Shown piece by piece: positions 1-9,455 of a stretch of DNA of 27,978 nucleotides (positions are counted from its first letter, which is position 1; each line of letters opens with the position of its first letter). The notes beneath the pieces are model-generated. The model had not been told where the DNA came from, searched no databases, and saw only the letters and a list, made by a program, of their open reading frames with translations. Origin of the DNA: Phaeoceros laevis (taxonomy: Eukaryota > Anthocerotophyta > Anthocerotopsida > Notothyladales); NCBI GenBank assembly GCA_049999765.1, contig JBNGIQ010009356.1, positions 1 to 27,978 of the forward strand, written 5' to 3'. The position numbers and the translations under genes were made by a program.

Positions 1-2471
1 AATTATGGCCTCGCCTGCTCATGTCACCTGAAATCCTTGCTCCCGTGACTGAATCCGGGTTCTGAAAACCCATCACCCTGTCAGATCGTAAATTGGCAAA
101 GGATTGCCTTCCTACAGAACCATCGTCGCCATACGCATGCCCTGGATTTTCACTCACCCTGCCTGAACTGGCAGCAATGTTGCGCGCAAGCTCAGGGCTC
201 ACAGTCCTGCTGGACTCACCAGCAAAATTCATCACAGCATTGTCTCCAATTGAGGCTGGTGGCACCATAGTCCCGCGTCCAGAACCAGCATCCTCTTCTG
301 GAGTAGCTGGCAATGACAAATCGCGTGCTGCCCTCACCTCCGGAGGGGTGCTGCTACGATAAGGAGCCTCCAACTCATCCTCCGTAGACATTTGCGTGAA
401 CGACATGGGCACAGCTGCCCTGGCACCCCTTGCCCTCGTCACAGGACCCATTGGCGCACCTGCAGTACTGTCTAGCTGCGTGCCTGATGCAGCACGCAAA
501 TCCTTCCTCCTCGTGGCCACATCTACCTCAAAGGTATGATTGTAATCATCCAACATCCTCGGAACTCCACCTTCCTCATATGCTCCAATCGAATTGTAAT
601 CCGGGAGTGGCAAGAGAGTTGAGAGCATGCTCTCAGCCGTGACACGATTTGGAATGCCCATTGAACGATTCTGAGGTCGTTTAGGAAAATTCAGACTTCG
701 AGTAACCGCAGCCTCTTCCTCTAATTGCTCTCGGTATTCCCTCCATCTAGTAGCCCTATCCGGCACTGTTTCATCTCCTACAGCCATATACGCGTCATAT
801 GGTAAGCCATACCTCTGAGCAGCTCCTCCCTGACTGGTTGATGCCGTGTTTGATGCTGCCCTGGCAGCCATACTGACTGTCAAAGTTTTGACTTGTGCCT
901 TCAAGGCCTCGACCTCCGCTGCCAAATCCGCTACCTTAGTGGCCTCAGCTTGATTCATCTCCTGAGCTGGCTTGGGCTTTGGCGCACGCTTCTTAGCAGG
1001 CTTGATGACTGCTGCCGCTGCAGATGAGGAAGATTCAATGCCAGCCTTGACACCTTTTGCTGCATCCGCTGCTGCACCGGTCTTAGGCAACCGTAGCTGC
1101 CTCCTCTCTGGGTGGTTATTGAAGCACACGGCCTCAACATGGCCGTCCTTATCACAAAACCCACAATGCAAACTTGTAGATGGACATGTGCACTGAGGTG
1201 CAAAATGATCTGTACTGGCACAAAAGTTACATCCATAGGCCTGTCCTCCCGAACTCGTCGCAATGGCAGCATTGGCTGTCATCGTGTTATACTGATTCTT
1301 GGCCACAGATGTAGACCCCCGAGCTATAGCCTTGCCTGCATTTGGACTTGGCTCACGATGATTAGTATGACTTGCCCGCTTGGGCAAGTCCTCTTAATGC
1401 GCATCGTAATGAGCGTTAGCCATCTCATACCTCTCAGCTGCTAGGTATACGTCCTCACAGGTGTAGGCATCTCCATGATCATGAAATTAATACCATATCT
1501 TTTACCTTGGCATGTAGCACGGCATCAGCCCTGAGAGCCCTCAAGAATTTCTGGGCAGCACCTTGAGGTGTGGCACTTCCAGTCTCTTGCACAAGACGCA
1601 AGACCCGCCGGTAGAGCATCTTCAGTGTTTCACCCTTCTGGCGGATGATGTTCCGCAGCTCCTGTATCTTCTCAGTGCTTTTAGCTGGGAATTCTCGCTC
1701 CAGGATCACAAAGAAAGCTCCAACCGGGTCTTGCTCAGCTGGCTCCAGTACCGTAGGATCAATCCCCTGTGTGGCTGCTAAGAGCTGAGCAGGAGTTAGT
1801 GTCACGGATGTGGGCACAGGAGTGCTAGCCTCCCTAGCTGCCGTTGTAGAAGCAGCGGCTATGGCAGCTTGCAAAGCCACCTGTGAGGCATGCTGAATGG
1901 CAGCTGCGTATGCAGCATTAGGCACACTTATATCCCTAAGAAGTGCAGGTCTATGATCAAAATACAAAAGTTGTGCCTCTTCTGTCAAATACCTTGCAAG
2001 CATCTTAAAGGAGTACCTCTGATTGTAATGTTGCTGGAGTTTCATCTCCCACTCGTCCATCATCGAGTAGAAGCATGCTTTAAACTCACGCAAAGACACA
2101 GTGTCAGGTCTACCACTAAATCGGTCAATTTTGGTAGTGCTAACATACCCGCCACTATCCATGATGACTATGGTGGTAGGTGCGGGTACTAGCTCTGCTG
2201 GTGGTAAAAACTGGGAGTCCTCCCGCTCATCCTCATCAGACCATGCATCCAGGTCAGAACCTGAAGTAGGAACATCTTGAAGCTCGTCAAATCGCTCCTC
2301 CTTCACTGAAACTGGATGGCTTGTTGCTGATGTGAATGCGCGCAAAGTCTCAGGTGATGTAGCTGGTTCAGTGATCGAAATGGCCCTCTGTCTGGCTGGT
2401 GGCGGTCTCGTAGATGAGCGCTGCCAGTAGGGTTTACTGGTCTCCATAGATTCCTTCCCCCTTCTAGCCAT
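1..2471 (-). pseudogene. LTR-retrotransposon gag (capsid and nucleocapsid), degenerate, 3' part off the window
   Basis: This is a retrotransposon Gag on the minus strand. It starts at ATG 2469-2471 and reads 330 codons to a TGA at 1479-1481. The acidic N-terminal part is followed by a capsid-like helical region (motifs FSGRPDTVSLREF, YLTEEAQLLYFD, FFVILEREFP, KMLYRRVLRLVQETG). Reading resumes one frame over at about 1480, crosses a TAA at 1394-1396, and then stays open to the window edge. That second part carries two CCHC zinc knuckles of the form C-x2-C-x4-H-x4-C, at 1190-1231 and 1124-1165. A short coiled-coil-like stretch near 900-960 (ATKVADLAAEVEALKAQV) and an acidic/proline-rich tail follow. 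No protease or reverse transcriptase is reached inside the window. The frameshift plus stop mark it as a decayed copy, unless the shift is programmed. A Ty3-type origin is likely but not proven. Confidence 0.8.
1124..1231 (-). other. Tandem CCHC zinc knuckles of the gag relic
   Basis: Minus-strand translation gives CNFCASTDHFAPQC (1190-1231) and CGFCDKDGHVEAVC (1124-1165). Both fit C-x2-C-x4-H-x4-C exactly and lie about 25 nt apart. This is the nucleocapsid signature that binds the element's RNA, and it is the strongest single argument that the left-hand ORF is a retroelement Gag. Both knuckles are intact although the reading frame upstream is broken. Confidence 0.85.
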
Positions 2472-3470
2472 GGCGCCTGCCCTTCATAGCACCACTCGAG
2501 CACACAGCCACATCAGTAATGAGCACCATCACTGTAGAAATTGCAGGGATTAGAGCACCGCTGTGCTGAAACAGGAAATTCAAGTCCAAATCCAAACTTG
2601 CGCAACAACAATCACACTATGAAAGTCGTTTGCCTGAAATTGACAGTTCATGCAAGTAAGATTTAGGCGTAGTGTTAAGAAAAAGGCGCAGCCAAGTGCA
2701 CAAGATCACAATTGTTTGAAATCTCATGAGCGTGACTCGCTATGAGAGAGTACAGCTTCGTCCCAAGGCAATTGCACAAGCATGCGAAAAGCAACGACCC
2801 GGAATGCGTGAAAATGGTCGCCACACCTGTCCGCACTACCTCCAGCTAGGAACTTGCATGAACTAAGTGCCCTAGGGCGCCGCCGCGCGCTTACAGTCCG
2901 TCGCCCTCACTCCTGGCAGCTCACACGCCACAGCTGGGCAGCCGCAATGCCTTGAATGCTTAGATGTGGACAGCCACAGCTTGCGCTAGAATACCGGCCT
3001 TGAATAGCTGATTTGTCTCGCGCTTGGACTGCTCACATAAAGAGCACCTTAGAATACCATAATCACCTGCCGTGACACACGGCAAATGCCGGTGAATGAC
3101 AGTAAATAATAATAACTTGCTCTAACCCGCGATCCTTGATGCATCACCATGGTTACTCATAACCCACGTCATGGGTTTGCATTGCATGACAACACTGCTG
3201 TTTGAATCTCCTGATCCGCTCTTTATCCCATCCATCGGGATATTTGTTTAAAGTCAATGTCTTCTTAATCTGCCTAAATAAACTGGTCGGATCTTCAATT
3301 TGGATATGTCCTATGACATCATTCCTCTCCCTTCGCAAAAAGTTATGGACCTCGTTCATTCGGACACAAAGATTTGGTCAGCCACAATTTGTTGATTAGG
3401 ACGTCCGTAATATTGTTTGACCCTTCCATAAGGCCGAAATGGTATTCTCTGGTAGTATACTTGGCTTCCC
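2472..3470. other. Gag upstream region and unassigned DNA
   Basis: No gene can be supported here. The part next to the gag start (about 2472-3130) is where the leader and LTR of the minus-strand element should lie. I could not find a convincing primer-binding site or LTR ends, and a second LTR would be outside the window. A 68-codon minus-strand ORF at 3153-3359 and a 74-codon one at 3343-3567 overlap in different frames. They look somewhat protein-like (charged, no low complexity), but I do not recognise either. Confidence 0.4.
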
Positions 3471-3504
3471 GTCTGTACGACGTAGGCGTCTGTACGACGT
3501 AGGC
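3471..3504. repeat. 17-bp tandem duplication
   Basis: The unit GTCTGTACGACGTAGGC occurs twice head to tail without mismatch. It is a small local duplication in unassigned sequence. Confidence 0.9.
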
Positions 3505-3726
3505 GAATACTACTTTTTCACTGAATTTTGCCGGATGAACATCGGTCCGGATTGTGCATCCCCTCAAATACCCTTAGAGAAGAGGATTTCTAGTCAGCAA
3601 GGAGGAATTTTTCAAGTGGCATTACGTCCAGCAGTGGGGAGAGTATTGGGCGAGATGGCATCGATGAGGCATTGATGACATTGTGATCATCAGGTCCAAA
3701 CTATTTCAATAAGTAGGTTAGCATCA

Positions 3727-4330
3727 AGGTGAGAATTTGACCGGTTTAAAAAGGGTTTTTTTACCCTTTTATTTTGGGGTAAAAGGGTCGGGTGACCCTT
3801 TTACTTTGGGGTAAAAGGGTCGAGGGTAAACCGTTTAACCAGTTTAAAAGGGTTTGACCCTTTAATCCGGTCAAAAGTACAGGTTAAACCGGTTAAAAAG
3901 TTTAAAAAGTTCAAACCGTTCAATTGATTTATAAATTTTAAAACTAATAGGTAGTTAGCTTGGAAAAGTAGTGAGTTGGTAAAACATTGGGGGAAGGGTG
4001 GTCGTGTGTTCAATCCTCATTGGGGGCCTCTTAATTACCAAGGGTTTGAAGGGTTTAAAAACTTTTACCCATTTGACCCATTTATAACCGGTCAAACCGT
4101 TTAGGGATCTGACCCTTTTACCTGGAAGTAATCCGGTCATGGTAAACCGGTCAAAACCGTTTATGACCCTTTTCCCGGGAGGTAAAAGGGTCAACACGTG
4201 TTATTTTGAAAAAAAATTTACATAGCTGGATAGCCCTTTTAAAAAGGCATCCGAATCTGGCTCAACTTTTTTCTTGACTACTAAAAAAACCCCAAAACCT
4301 CTAAACCCTTTTGGCAAACTGGTCAAATTC
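3727..4330. repeat. Cluster of self-complementary GTAAAAGGGTC / AAACCGGT units
   Basis: This AT-rich tract is built from short related words on both strands: GTAAAAGGGTC, its complement GACCCTTTTAC, and AAACCGGTC/ACCGGTTTAA variants. Neighbouring copies form near-perfect hairpins. At about 3780-3804 GTAAAAGGGTC is followed after four bases by GACCCTTTTAC, and that arm pairs again with the next GTAAAAGGGTC. Further copies lie at about 4111-4122 and 4164-4194. The tract is interrupted by a tRNA-like piece at 3961-4030. It could be a fold-back element, a decayed MITE cluster or a local satellite. No coding sequence is seen. Confidence 0.7.
3961..4030 (+). repeat. tRNA-like / SINE-type fragment
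   Basis: TAGTGAGTTGG at 3969-3979 resembles a Pol III A box. GTGTTCAATCCTC at 4006-4018 resembles a B box with one base missing from GTTCGAATCC. The spacing of about 38 nt is short but within the range of tRNA-derived sequences. No full cloverleaf can be drawn, so this is more likely a decayed tRNA-derived SINE or tRNA relic than a tRNA gene. Confidence 0.4.
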
Positions 4331-4370
4331 CCACCTTGGTTAGCATAGGGTCTGGAAATGTGTGCTCCAG

Positions 4371-4440
4371 TGCCTAAGTTGTAGGTGAAGCATCCGTAGT
4401 AGCAGGATCAGGGGATTGGGGTTTGAATCTCGGAGGCCAA
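4371..4440 (+). repeat. Second tRNA-like / SINE-type fragment
   Basis: The stretch ends in GGTTTGAATCTCGGAGGCC, a good B box (4420-4431), preceded by an A-box-like CTAAGTTGTAGGTGAAGCA. Both the B box and the GGAGGCC tail resemble the fragment at 3961-4030, which ends in GGGGGCC. The two may therefore be members of one family. No acceptor stem can be closed. Confidence 0.4.
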
Positions 4441-5110
4441 GTGGTAGGTGTGAAAACGGTAGTGCGCATATAATAGCTTGATGTCTGAAATAGGGAGGGG
4501 CTGATTTTTATGTGAGGAACCGGAAGTAATCCAACTGTTAGGATGACAGCTGAATGGTTTCTTGGCACCCAGCTTCCGGCTTAGCGCGGAATCAAGGAAA
4601 AGGGAGGGGAGCTTGGCTATTAAATATGTAACCTTCATGCGTTCAGCACGGGGCATTCGTTGAAGGCAGTGGCTACTTTCTCTTCCGTTGTTCCGTCCTT
4701 CGCATTCTCGCAGTGAGTTCAAGTAGCGAATTGGAGGCTTGCTGAGGCCTCATGGTGTCTGAAAGGAGGGTCCCTCGTTAGTCCAAGTGCTCATTTCTCG
4801 TGTCGCAACACCCAGCAGCCAATCCTGTGGGGTCGTTGGATGGCCGTTTGCCTTGGAGTTGGGCGTACTTGGCATTGTAAGCATCACGAATCTTCTGCGT
4901 TTGGACAGATCGTTTGCACCTCCCTCAGCATATCTTAGGCTTTCCTTAACACTCCTTTGTTCTTCTAAACTGTTGTTTGAGTGCATCGCAGTAGCATTAG
5001 GCAATCAAGGCCATTTCACTTAGGATTCAAGCAGCATAGTTGTACGGAAGGACCTCCCTTGCTAATCTTTCGCGTAGGAACCAGGCTTGTGAGTGGGTAT
5101 TCCTCAGGCC
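4441..5110. other. Unassigned intergenic DNA
   Basis: No gene is supported. The short ORFs on both strands overlap one another, have no recognisable motif and show no splice-consistent extension. Confidence 0.5.
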
Positions 5111-5329
5111 TGCAGGAACTCCGTAAGTACTCGTGATTTTCATCAAGTGGTATGTATAGTCTGATGCTCACTTCTCATGGCCCTTGGCAACGCCCATGTC
5201 AGAAAACACAAATCATCAAAGAGCTGCTGTGGTTGTTGCTGGTCTAACTAATCTTGTTGACTAACGCGTTCCAGTGTTACTACCAAGGTTGGTAAGGATA
5301 ATCTTTGCAACCTTCATGTACGCGGGTTC
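5111..5329. repeat. Copy A of a ~230-bp duplicated element
   Basis: This stretch matches 5804-6044 in direct orientation, with roughly 75-80% identity by eye. Copy B has an extra ~29 bases. The best conserved part is its last ~45 bases, which contain a perfect hairpin at 5285-5314: stem AAGGTTG / CAACCTT with an inner AAGGA / TCTTT stem. It is not a recognised family. Confidence 0.75.
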
Positions 5330-5435
5330 TAATGTATTAGTCTAGACCATAGGCGTTAAAATTCCTGTTCTATATATTTTGGCTGGGGATATTTGGTGAG
5401 CCGTTCTACGTTTTAACTGTAAATAAGCTACGTCT

Positions 5436-5446
5436 ACAGATTTGCG
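5436..5446. repeat. 11-bp direct repeat, left (possible target-site duplication)
   Basis: ACAGATTTGCG occurs here and again at 5630-5640. It brackets a 183-bp segment that begins with the tRNA-Glu body. This arrangement resembles the target-site duplication of a retroposed, tRNA-derived element. Confidence 0.5.
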
Positions 5447-5629
5447 CAGATCCGTTGTAGTCTAGTTGGTCAGGATACTTGGCTCTCACCCGAGAGACCC
5501 GGGTTCAAGTCCCGGCAACGGAATAGGGGATGCACCTAAAATCCTCGCTGTATTGCGTTGGATTGCTTCTTGGTATTGTATTTGGACTTTGGGTGCTGAA
5601 GCGTGTCCACGAGAGATGGGTTTGTGAGC
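5447..5629 (+). mobile_element. Candidate tRNA-Glu-headed SINE or retroposed tRNA unit
   Basis: A 183-bp segment lies between identical 11-bp direct repeats (5436-5446 and 5630-5640). It starts four bases before an intact tRNA-Glu(CTC) and continues for 106 bases of unrelated sequence with no T4 terminator. A tRNA head, a short unrelated body and flanking target-site duplications are the layout of a tRNA-derived SINE. There is no clear poly-A or simple-repeat tail, which weakens the case. Confidence 0.35.
5451..5523 (+). tRNA. tRNA-Glu (anticodon CTC)
   Basis: The 73-nt cloverleaf folds completely: acceptor TCCGTTG/CAACGGA, anticodon stem CTTGG/CCGAG with one G-T pair, loop CTCTCAC giving anticodon CTC, T stem CCGGG/CCCGG with loop TTCAAGT, and discriminator A. 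A box (TAGTCTAGTTGG) and B box (GGTTCAAGTCC) are present. The body closely resembles plant nuclear tRNA-Glu(CTC). CCA is not encoded, as expected for a nuclear gene. One oddity is that no run of four T follows until 5863-5866, 340 nt downstream, so a normal Pol III terminator is missing. I also see no CAA just upstream. It may be a working gene, or the head of a SINE-like retroposon (5447-5629). Confidence 0.88.
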
Positions 5630-5640
5630 ACAGATTTGCG
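5630..5640. repeat. 11-bp direct repeat, right (possible target-site duplication)
   Basis: This is the second copy of ACAGATTTGCG, identical to 5436-5446. Confidence 0.5.
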
Positions 5641-5803
5641 ACCACTGAGACTGGAAGAGGTCGAAGGAATAGCGGTCCCGGCTACAAGGCTACAAAAGAA
5701 ACACCCCAACTGCCGTTGGTTGATTGATCCTGGCATACAACATCACTAATCAGAAGGACTTGGTGCAACTTGGAAGTCGTGCGACAGAACTCTGAAAAGG
5801 GTC

Positions 5804-6044
5804 TGCTAGAACTCCGTACTCTTGATTTCATCAGAGTGGTATGAATATAGTCTGATGCTGACTTTTCATGGCACTTGGCAATGCCAATGTTACAAAACAC
5901 ACATCGTCGAAGAGCTGCGGTGGTTGTTGCTGGACTGACCAAGTCTGAAAAAGACGGTGTCTTGTGAATGAATTGACTGACGTGTTCCAGTGTTACTACA
6001 AAGGTTGGTAAGGATAATCTTTGCAACCTTCCTTCACGCGGGTT
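5804..6044. repeat. Copy B of a ~230-bp duplicated element
   Basis: Direct repeat of 5111-5329. The terminal hairpin (6001-6030) is base-for-base the same as in copy A, although the rest has diverged. The copy also has its own small hairpin TTGGC-AAT-GCCAA, and an insertion of about 29 bases relative to copy A. Confidence 0.75.
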
Positions 6045-6869
6045 TTACTGACCCCGTTCCACGCCCTCCGGCACGAGCCGTTGATGCCGTTGATGCCGCT
6101 CACTCCACCAACTCCCCGATCATGGCCACCGTGGCCCCTCCCCTCGTGTCGCCCCCACAACGCCCCCCGTTTTCTGCAACCCTCCTCGGTTAGTCTCGCG
6201 TCATTTCACCACTCATGAACGCATTCATGACCTTGAATGAATTCAGAGTCGTAAGTTTTGCTCGATCGATCGATATATGAATCGGGTCCTGTAAAATTTT
6301 GCTCGACCTTCAGGGGTGATCAATTACTTCCTCTTCTTCCTCTGATGAATTCGAACGCAGGCCTGTGGCCGACGCGACTGACTGATGGACTCACAGCAGC
6401 TGCTTGGCACAGTAAACGCGTTCTCCGCTGAAATCCAGGGGCCTGCTCAATCATGGCGGCGGGCGCCACGCTCACAAAGCATGGACTCTGGCTTGCATGA
6501 TTGCCTCAACTCCCATGGCCAGGCGGTGATCGAGCCATGCCGTCGCGGCGACGCCAGAGGTTGTGTGCGCTCCACAATGCTGGATTGTGGACGAAAACGG
6601 CCACGCATGCGCACTTTCCGGGACAGGAACATTACAAGTCGGGCCTGCTTTCCTCCACCTTGCATTTCATCATTCATTCTGTGATCTCTCCAGCACAAAT
6701 CCCTCCTTGCACATCTTCTCATTCCGGTGTTCACCTCACAGCACTAAGTCTTGCCAGTAGTACTGTACGCACGCACCTGATTCTTGGGGGCCTGCAGGCA
6801 GGCAGATTCATGAGCTCGTCCTGGTAGACCTTGAGCACCTGTAAGCTCAGAGACTCGTAGATTTTGACT
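6045..6869 (+). other. Upstream region of the polygalacturonase gene
   Basis: No gene is supported. Several short ORFs here overlap in three frames and share no motif. The stretch should hold the polygalacturonase promoter and 5' leader. I see a minor GTTGATGCC direct repeat near 6081-6098 and a TCGATCGATATATGA stretch near 6263-6277, but no core promoter that I would assign with confidence. Confidence 0.4.
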
Positions 6870-9455
6870 ATGATTCGTTTGAGGGTGATCACAAGAGCAT
6901 TTGCCACCCTTTCCCTGATTCTTAGCCTCTCTTCATCAAGCACCCCCCGGGCTTATGGCGTGCGGCGGCCGCCCTCCTCTTCAGTACTAGTGCCGAGGGA
7001 ACTGAAAGATCGCATTCACTGTGAAGGATTCCAATGGGCAGGTGGGAAGTGCTTCGCAGTTGAAAAATTTCAGAAGCTCGGCCTCCTCAGGCGGAGGGGG
7101 AGTTCCGGCCACCACCCGCATGGCGGGCACCACAGGCACTGGGTTCACCACCGGTGGCCTCATCACAGGCATCCGCGCCTCAGGCAGCGCGTCACTAGGA
7201 AGCGAGGACGACGCCACGGCGGAATTGGAACAACTCCTCGGCATGCGATGAGAGATTCGAGATCTCGACAGAACGCCGCGTTCAATGTGATAGACTTCGG
7301 GGCGGCGGGCGATGGGGTGACCGACGACAGCCAGGTAACAGACCTGTCTGCGTTTCTCATGAATTCCATCTGTTGGGTATTTTTGCCACTTGCTTGACAG
7401 GCTCGCAAATGGTGCAGGCGTTCTTGAATGCGTGGAATGGGGCCTGCAAAGCCTCAGGGACAGCATTGGTGGCTGTTCCGGCGGGATTGCAGTTCCTCGT
7501 CGGCCCGATGCTGCTGCTTCAAGGGACAGGCTGCACAGCGAGCATCACCATGATGGTACGGGAACATGTGGGGACCATGGATGCATGCATGCTTCGAATT
7601 CCACATGAAAATGAAGCCATTTGGCAGAGCCTTGAATTTGATGAGTGGGTTGGGTTTCTTGCTTTTGGCAGGTGAGCGGTGAGATCGTTGCTCCTCAGGA
7701 TCCCGCACTTTGGGGCTCAGAAGGAGACAGCAAGTGGATATACATCCACGACGTGACCAACTTCGTCCTCACTGGGAGTGGCACTATCAACGGAAGGGGC
7801 CAGACCTGGTGGGATCAGTCTTGCAAAAGGAATCCTGCCTATGTAAGAAGCTGCTTAACCTGTAGACACCACAACTTTGCAGCTACGTTTGCTGACGAGG
7901 TCCAACTGCTGAAAGTTTCTGCCAAGTTTCCATCCAAATGTTGAACTAATTTCTTTGTTCCAAACCGGCATTTGCTGCAGCCATGTGTTTCTGTGCCCAG
8001 GGTGAGTATCCCAGTTGACCCAACCCTGAACAACATTTGATATATGTTCCTGGAGACAGTATTTACTTTGTCCCAACCATGGAATTCACAACCTTGGCTT
8101 GATTTGTTATACTTGTCTGTCTCTGTGCACGCAGGCTATCACATTCCACCGAGCAACAAATGTAGTGGTGACAGGACTGACGTTCCTCAACAGCCAGACA
8201 ATGCACTTGGACTTCGACAATTGCAACGGCGTGTATGCTGCGGACCTCACCATCTCTGCCCCAGAACTGAGCCCCAACACGGACGGGATTCACTTGCAGA
8301 ACACTATAAATGCTGTCGTCCAGAACTGCGAAATAGGAACAGGTTCAACTTGAATGGATCCATTCGTCTAGTTTTAACTGCCATGGATGCATACATGCGG
8401 GCCAGCAACATGTATCATGAAGCCGCATGCCAAATGCTCCTTCTTTTGCACCTCGCTGACCATCTTGCTTGGCAATTAGCAGGAGACGATTGCATCTCCA
8501 TTCAGACGGGATGCACCAATGTGCTCACTCGAGATATCAGATGCGGCCCCGGACATGGCATCAGGTAATTACGGTACCTACCCCCTTTGTAGTTAGTAAT
8601 GTCGACTCCGGCTAGGGCCTTTTTACCACCGTTCCAGTTTCGTTGCGCTGTTTACACCTACCGACCTGGCTCGCGGTTACCCGCGCAGTTGAGAGAGCGG
8701 TTTGTCTGCTGGAAACTGTTACCGGTTAGCCCTTTCTACCTGGGCCATGTGCTCAGAACAGGTCTGACGGTTGATAAATGCATGCAGCATAGGGGGACTG
8801 GGTAAAGATAACTCGTATGCCGAAGTCTCCAATGTACAAGTGTACAACGTGACCTTCTCAGGCTCTACAAATGGCCTCCGGATCAAGTCATGGCAGGTTG
8901 GAATGCCGTGCCAAGCGTTGTATGGGTCATATGTAGTGGCCATTGTCAGGAACTAGCATTGCCTTGTGCTTATGTATGAGTTCATTGACCGTTTTTATGG
9001 GCTGTGTGTAGGGTGCTTCCGGGTCCGTCAACAACGTTACACATAGTCTCATTCAGATGAATGGCGTAAGGAACCCAATCATTGTGGACCAATATTATTG
9101 TGATTCCAATGCCCCATGTCAGAACCAGGTGAGTTTGTGATCTTGGGATAAAAATCTAGAGGGCGAAATATGTGTGTTTTGTGGGATTCTTCAAATCCTT
9201 GTTTCCTTCAACTTGCAGACATCTTCCGTCAAGATTAGCAACGTTTTGTACGACAACATTTGGGGAACCTCTGCAACAAATGTTGCTGTGCGCTTGGCAT
9301 GTAGTATGAGTCAGCCCTGCGAGAATGTGGTGCTACAGAATATCGATCTCACCCTTGATGGAGGCCAAACTGCATCCGCTTTCTGCCAAAACGCTTTGGG
9401 AACTGCACTAGGGAATGTTCAACCTCCCAGTTGCCTTACCAGTTACAATGCATAA
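6870..9455 (+). CDS. Polygalacturonase, glycoside hydrolase family 28
   Basis: A secreted pectinase that hydrolyses alpha-1,4-galacturonan in the cell wall. Nine exons: 6870-7334, 7418-7555, 7672-7842, 7981-8001, 8135-8342, 8483-8564, 8788-8896, 9012-9128 and 9219-9455. They sum to 1548 nt (515 aa), all with GT-AG introns and closing phases. The N-terminus is a hydrophobic signal peptide (ITRAFATLSLILSLSSSS). A His/Arg-rich stretch follows (about residues 70-130), and the beta-helix domain opens at FNVIDFGAAGDG (138). All four GH28 signatures are intact: NTD (313-315), GDDC (335-338), GHG around His359, and RIK (393-395). Asp315, Asp336, Asp337 and His359 are the expected catalytic residues. 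ATG 6870 is chosen because it directly precedes the signal peptide. Endo versus exo action cannot be told from sequence alone. AATAAA overlaps the stop. Confidence 0.94.
7981..8001 (+). other. 21-nt microexon (exon 4) of the polygalacturonase gene
   Basis: Seven codons (PCVSVPR) lie between TTTGCTGCAG and GGTGAGT. They join exon 3 (ending NPAY) to exon 5 (starting AITFHRATN) in phase. The Cys-x-x-x-Pro-Arg sequence is what GH28 proteins carry just before this strand, so the microexon is needed rather than optional. Confidence 0.85.

Noticed and set aside
4260-4330. Telomere-like AAACCCT words
   Set aside because: Only isolated AAACCC words, not a TTTAGGG array; explained by the AAAGGGT-type repeat cluster.
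4750-5004. 84-codon minus ORF with protein-like composition
   Set aside because: No recognisable domain, a competing ORF on the opposite strand, and no neighbouring exons.
5111-5329. C/D-box snoRNA reading of the duplicated element (CTGATGCTGA-like words)
   Set aside because: No proper C box (RTGATGA) paired with a D box at the ends; kept only as an unclassified conserved hairpin.
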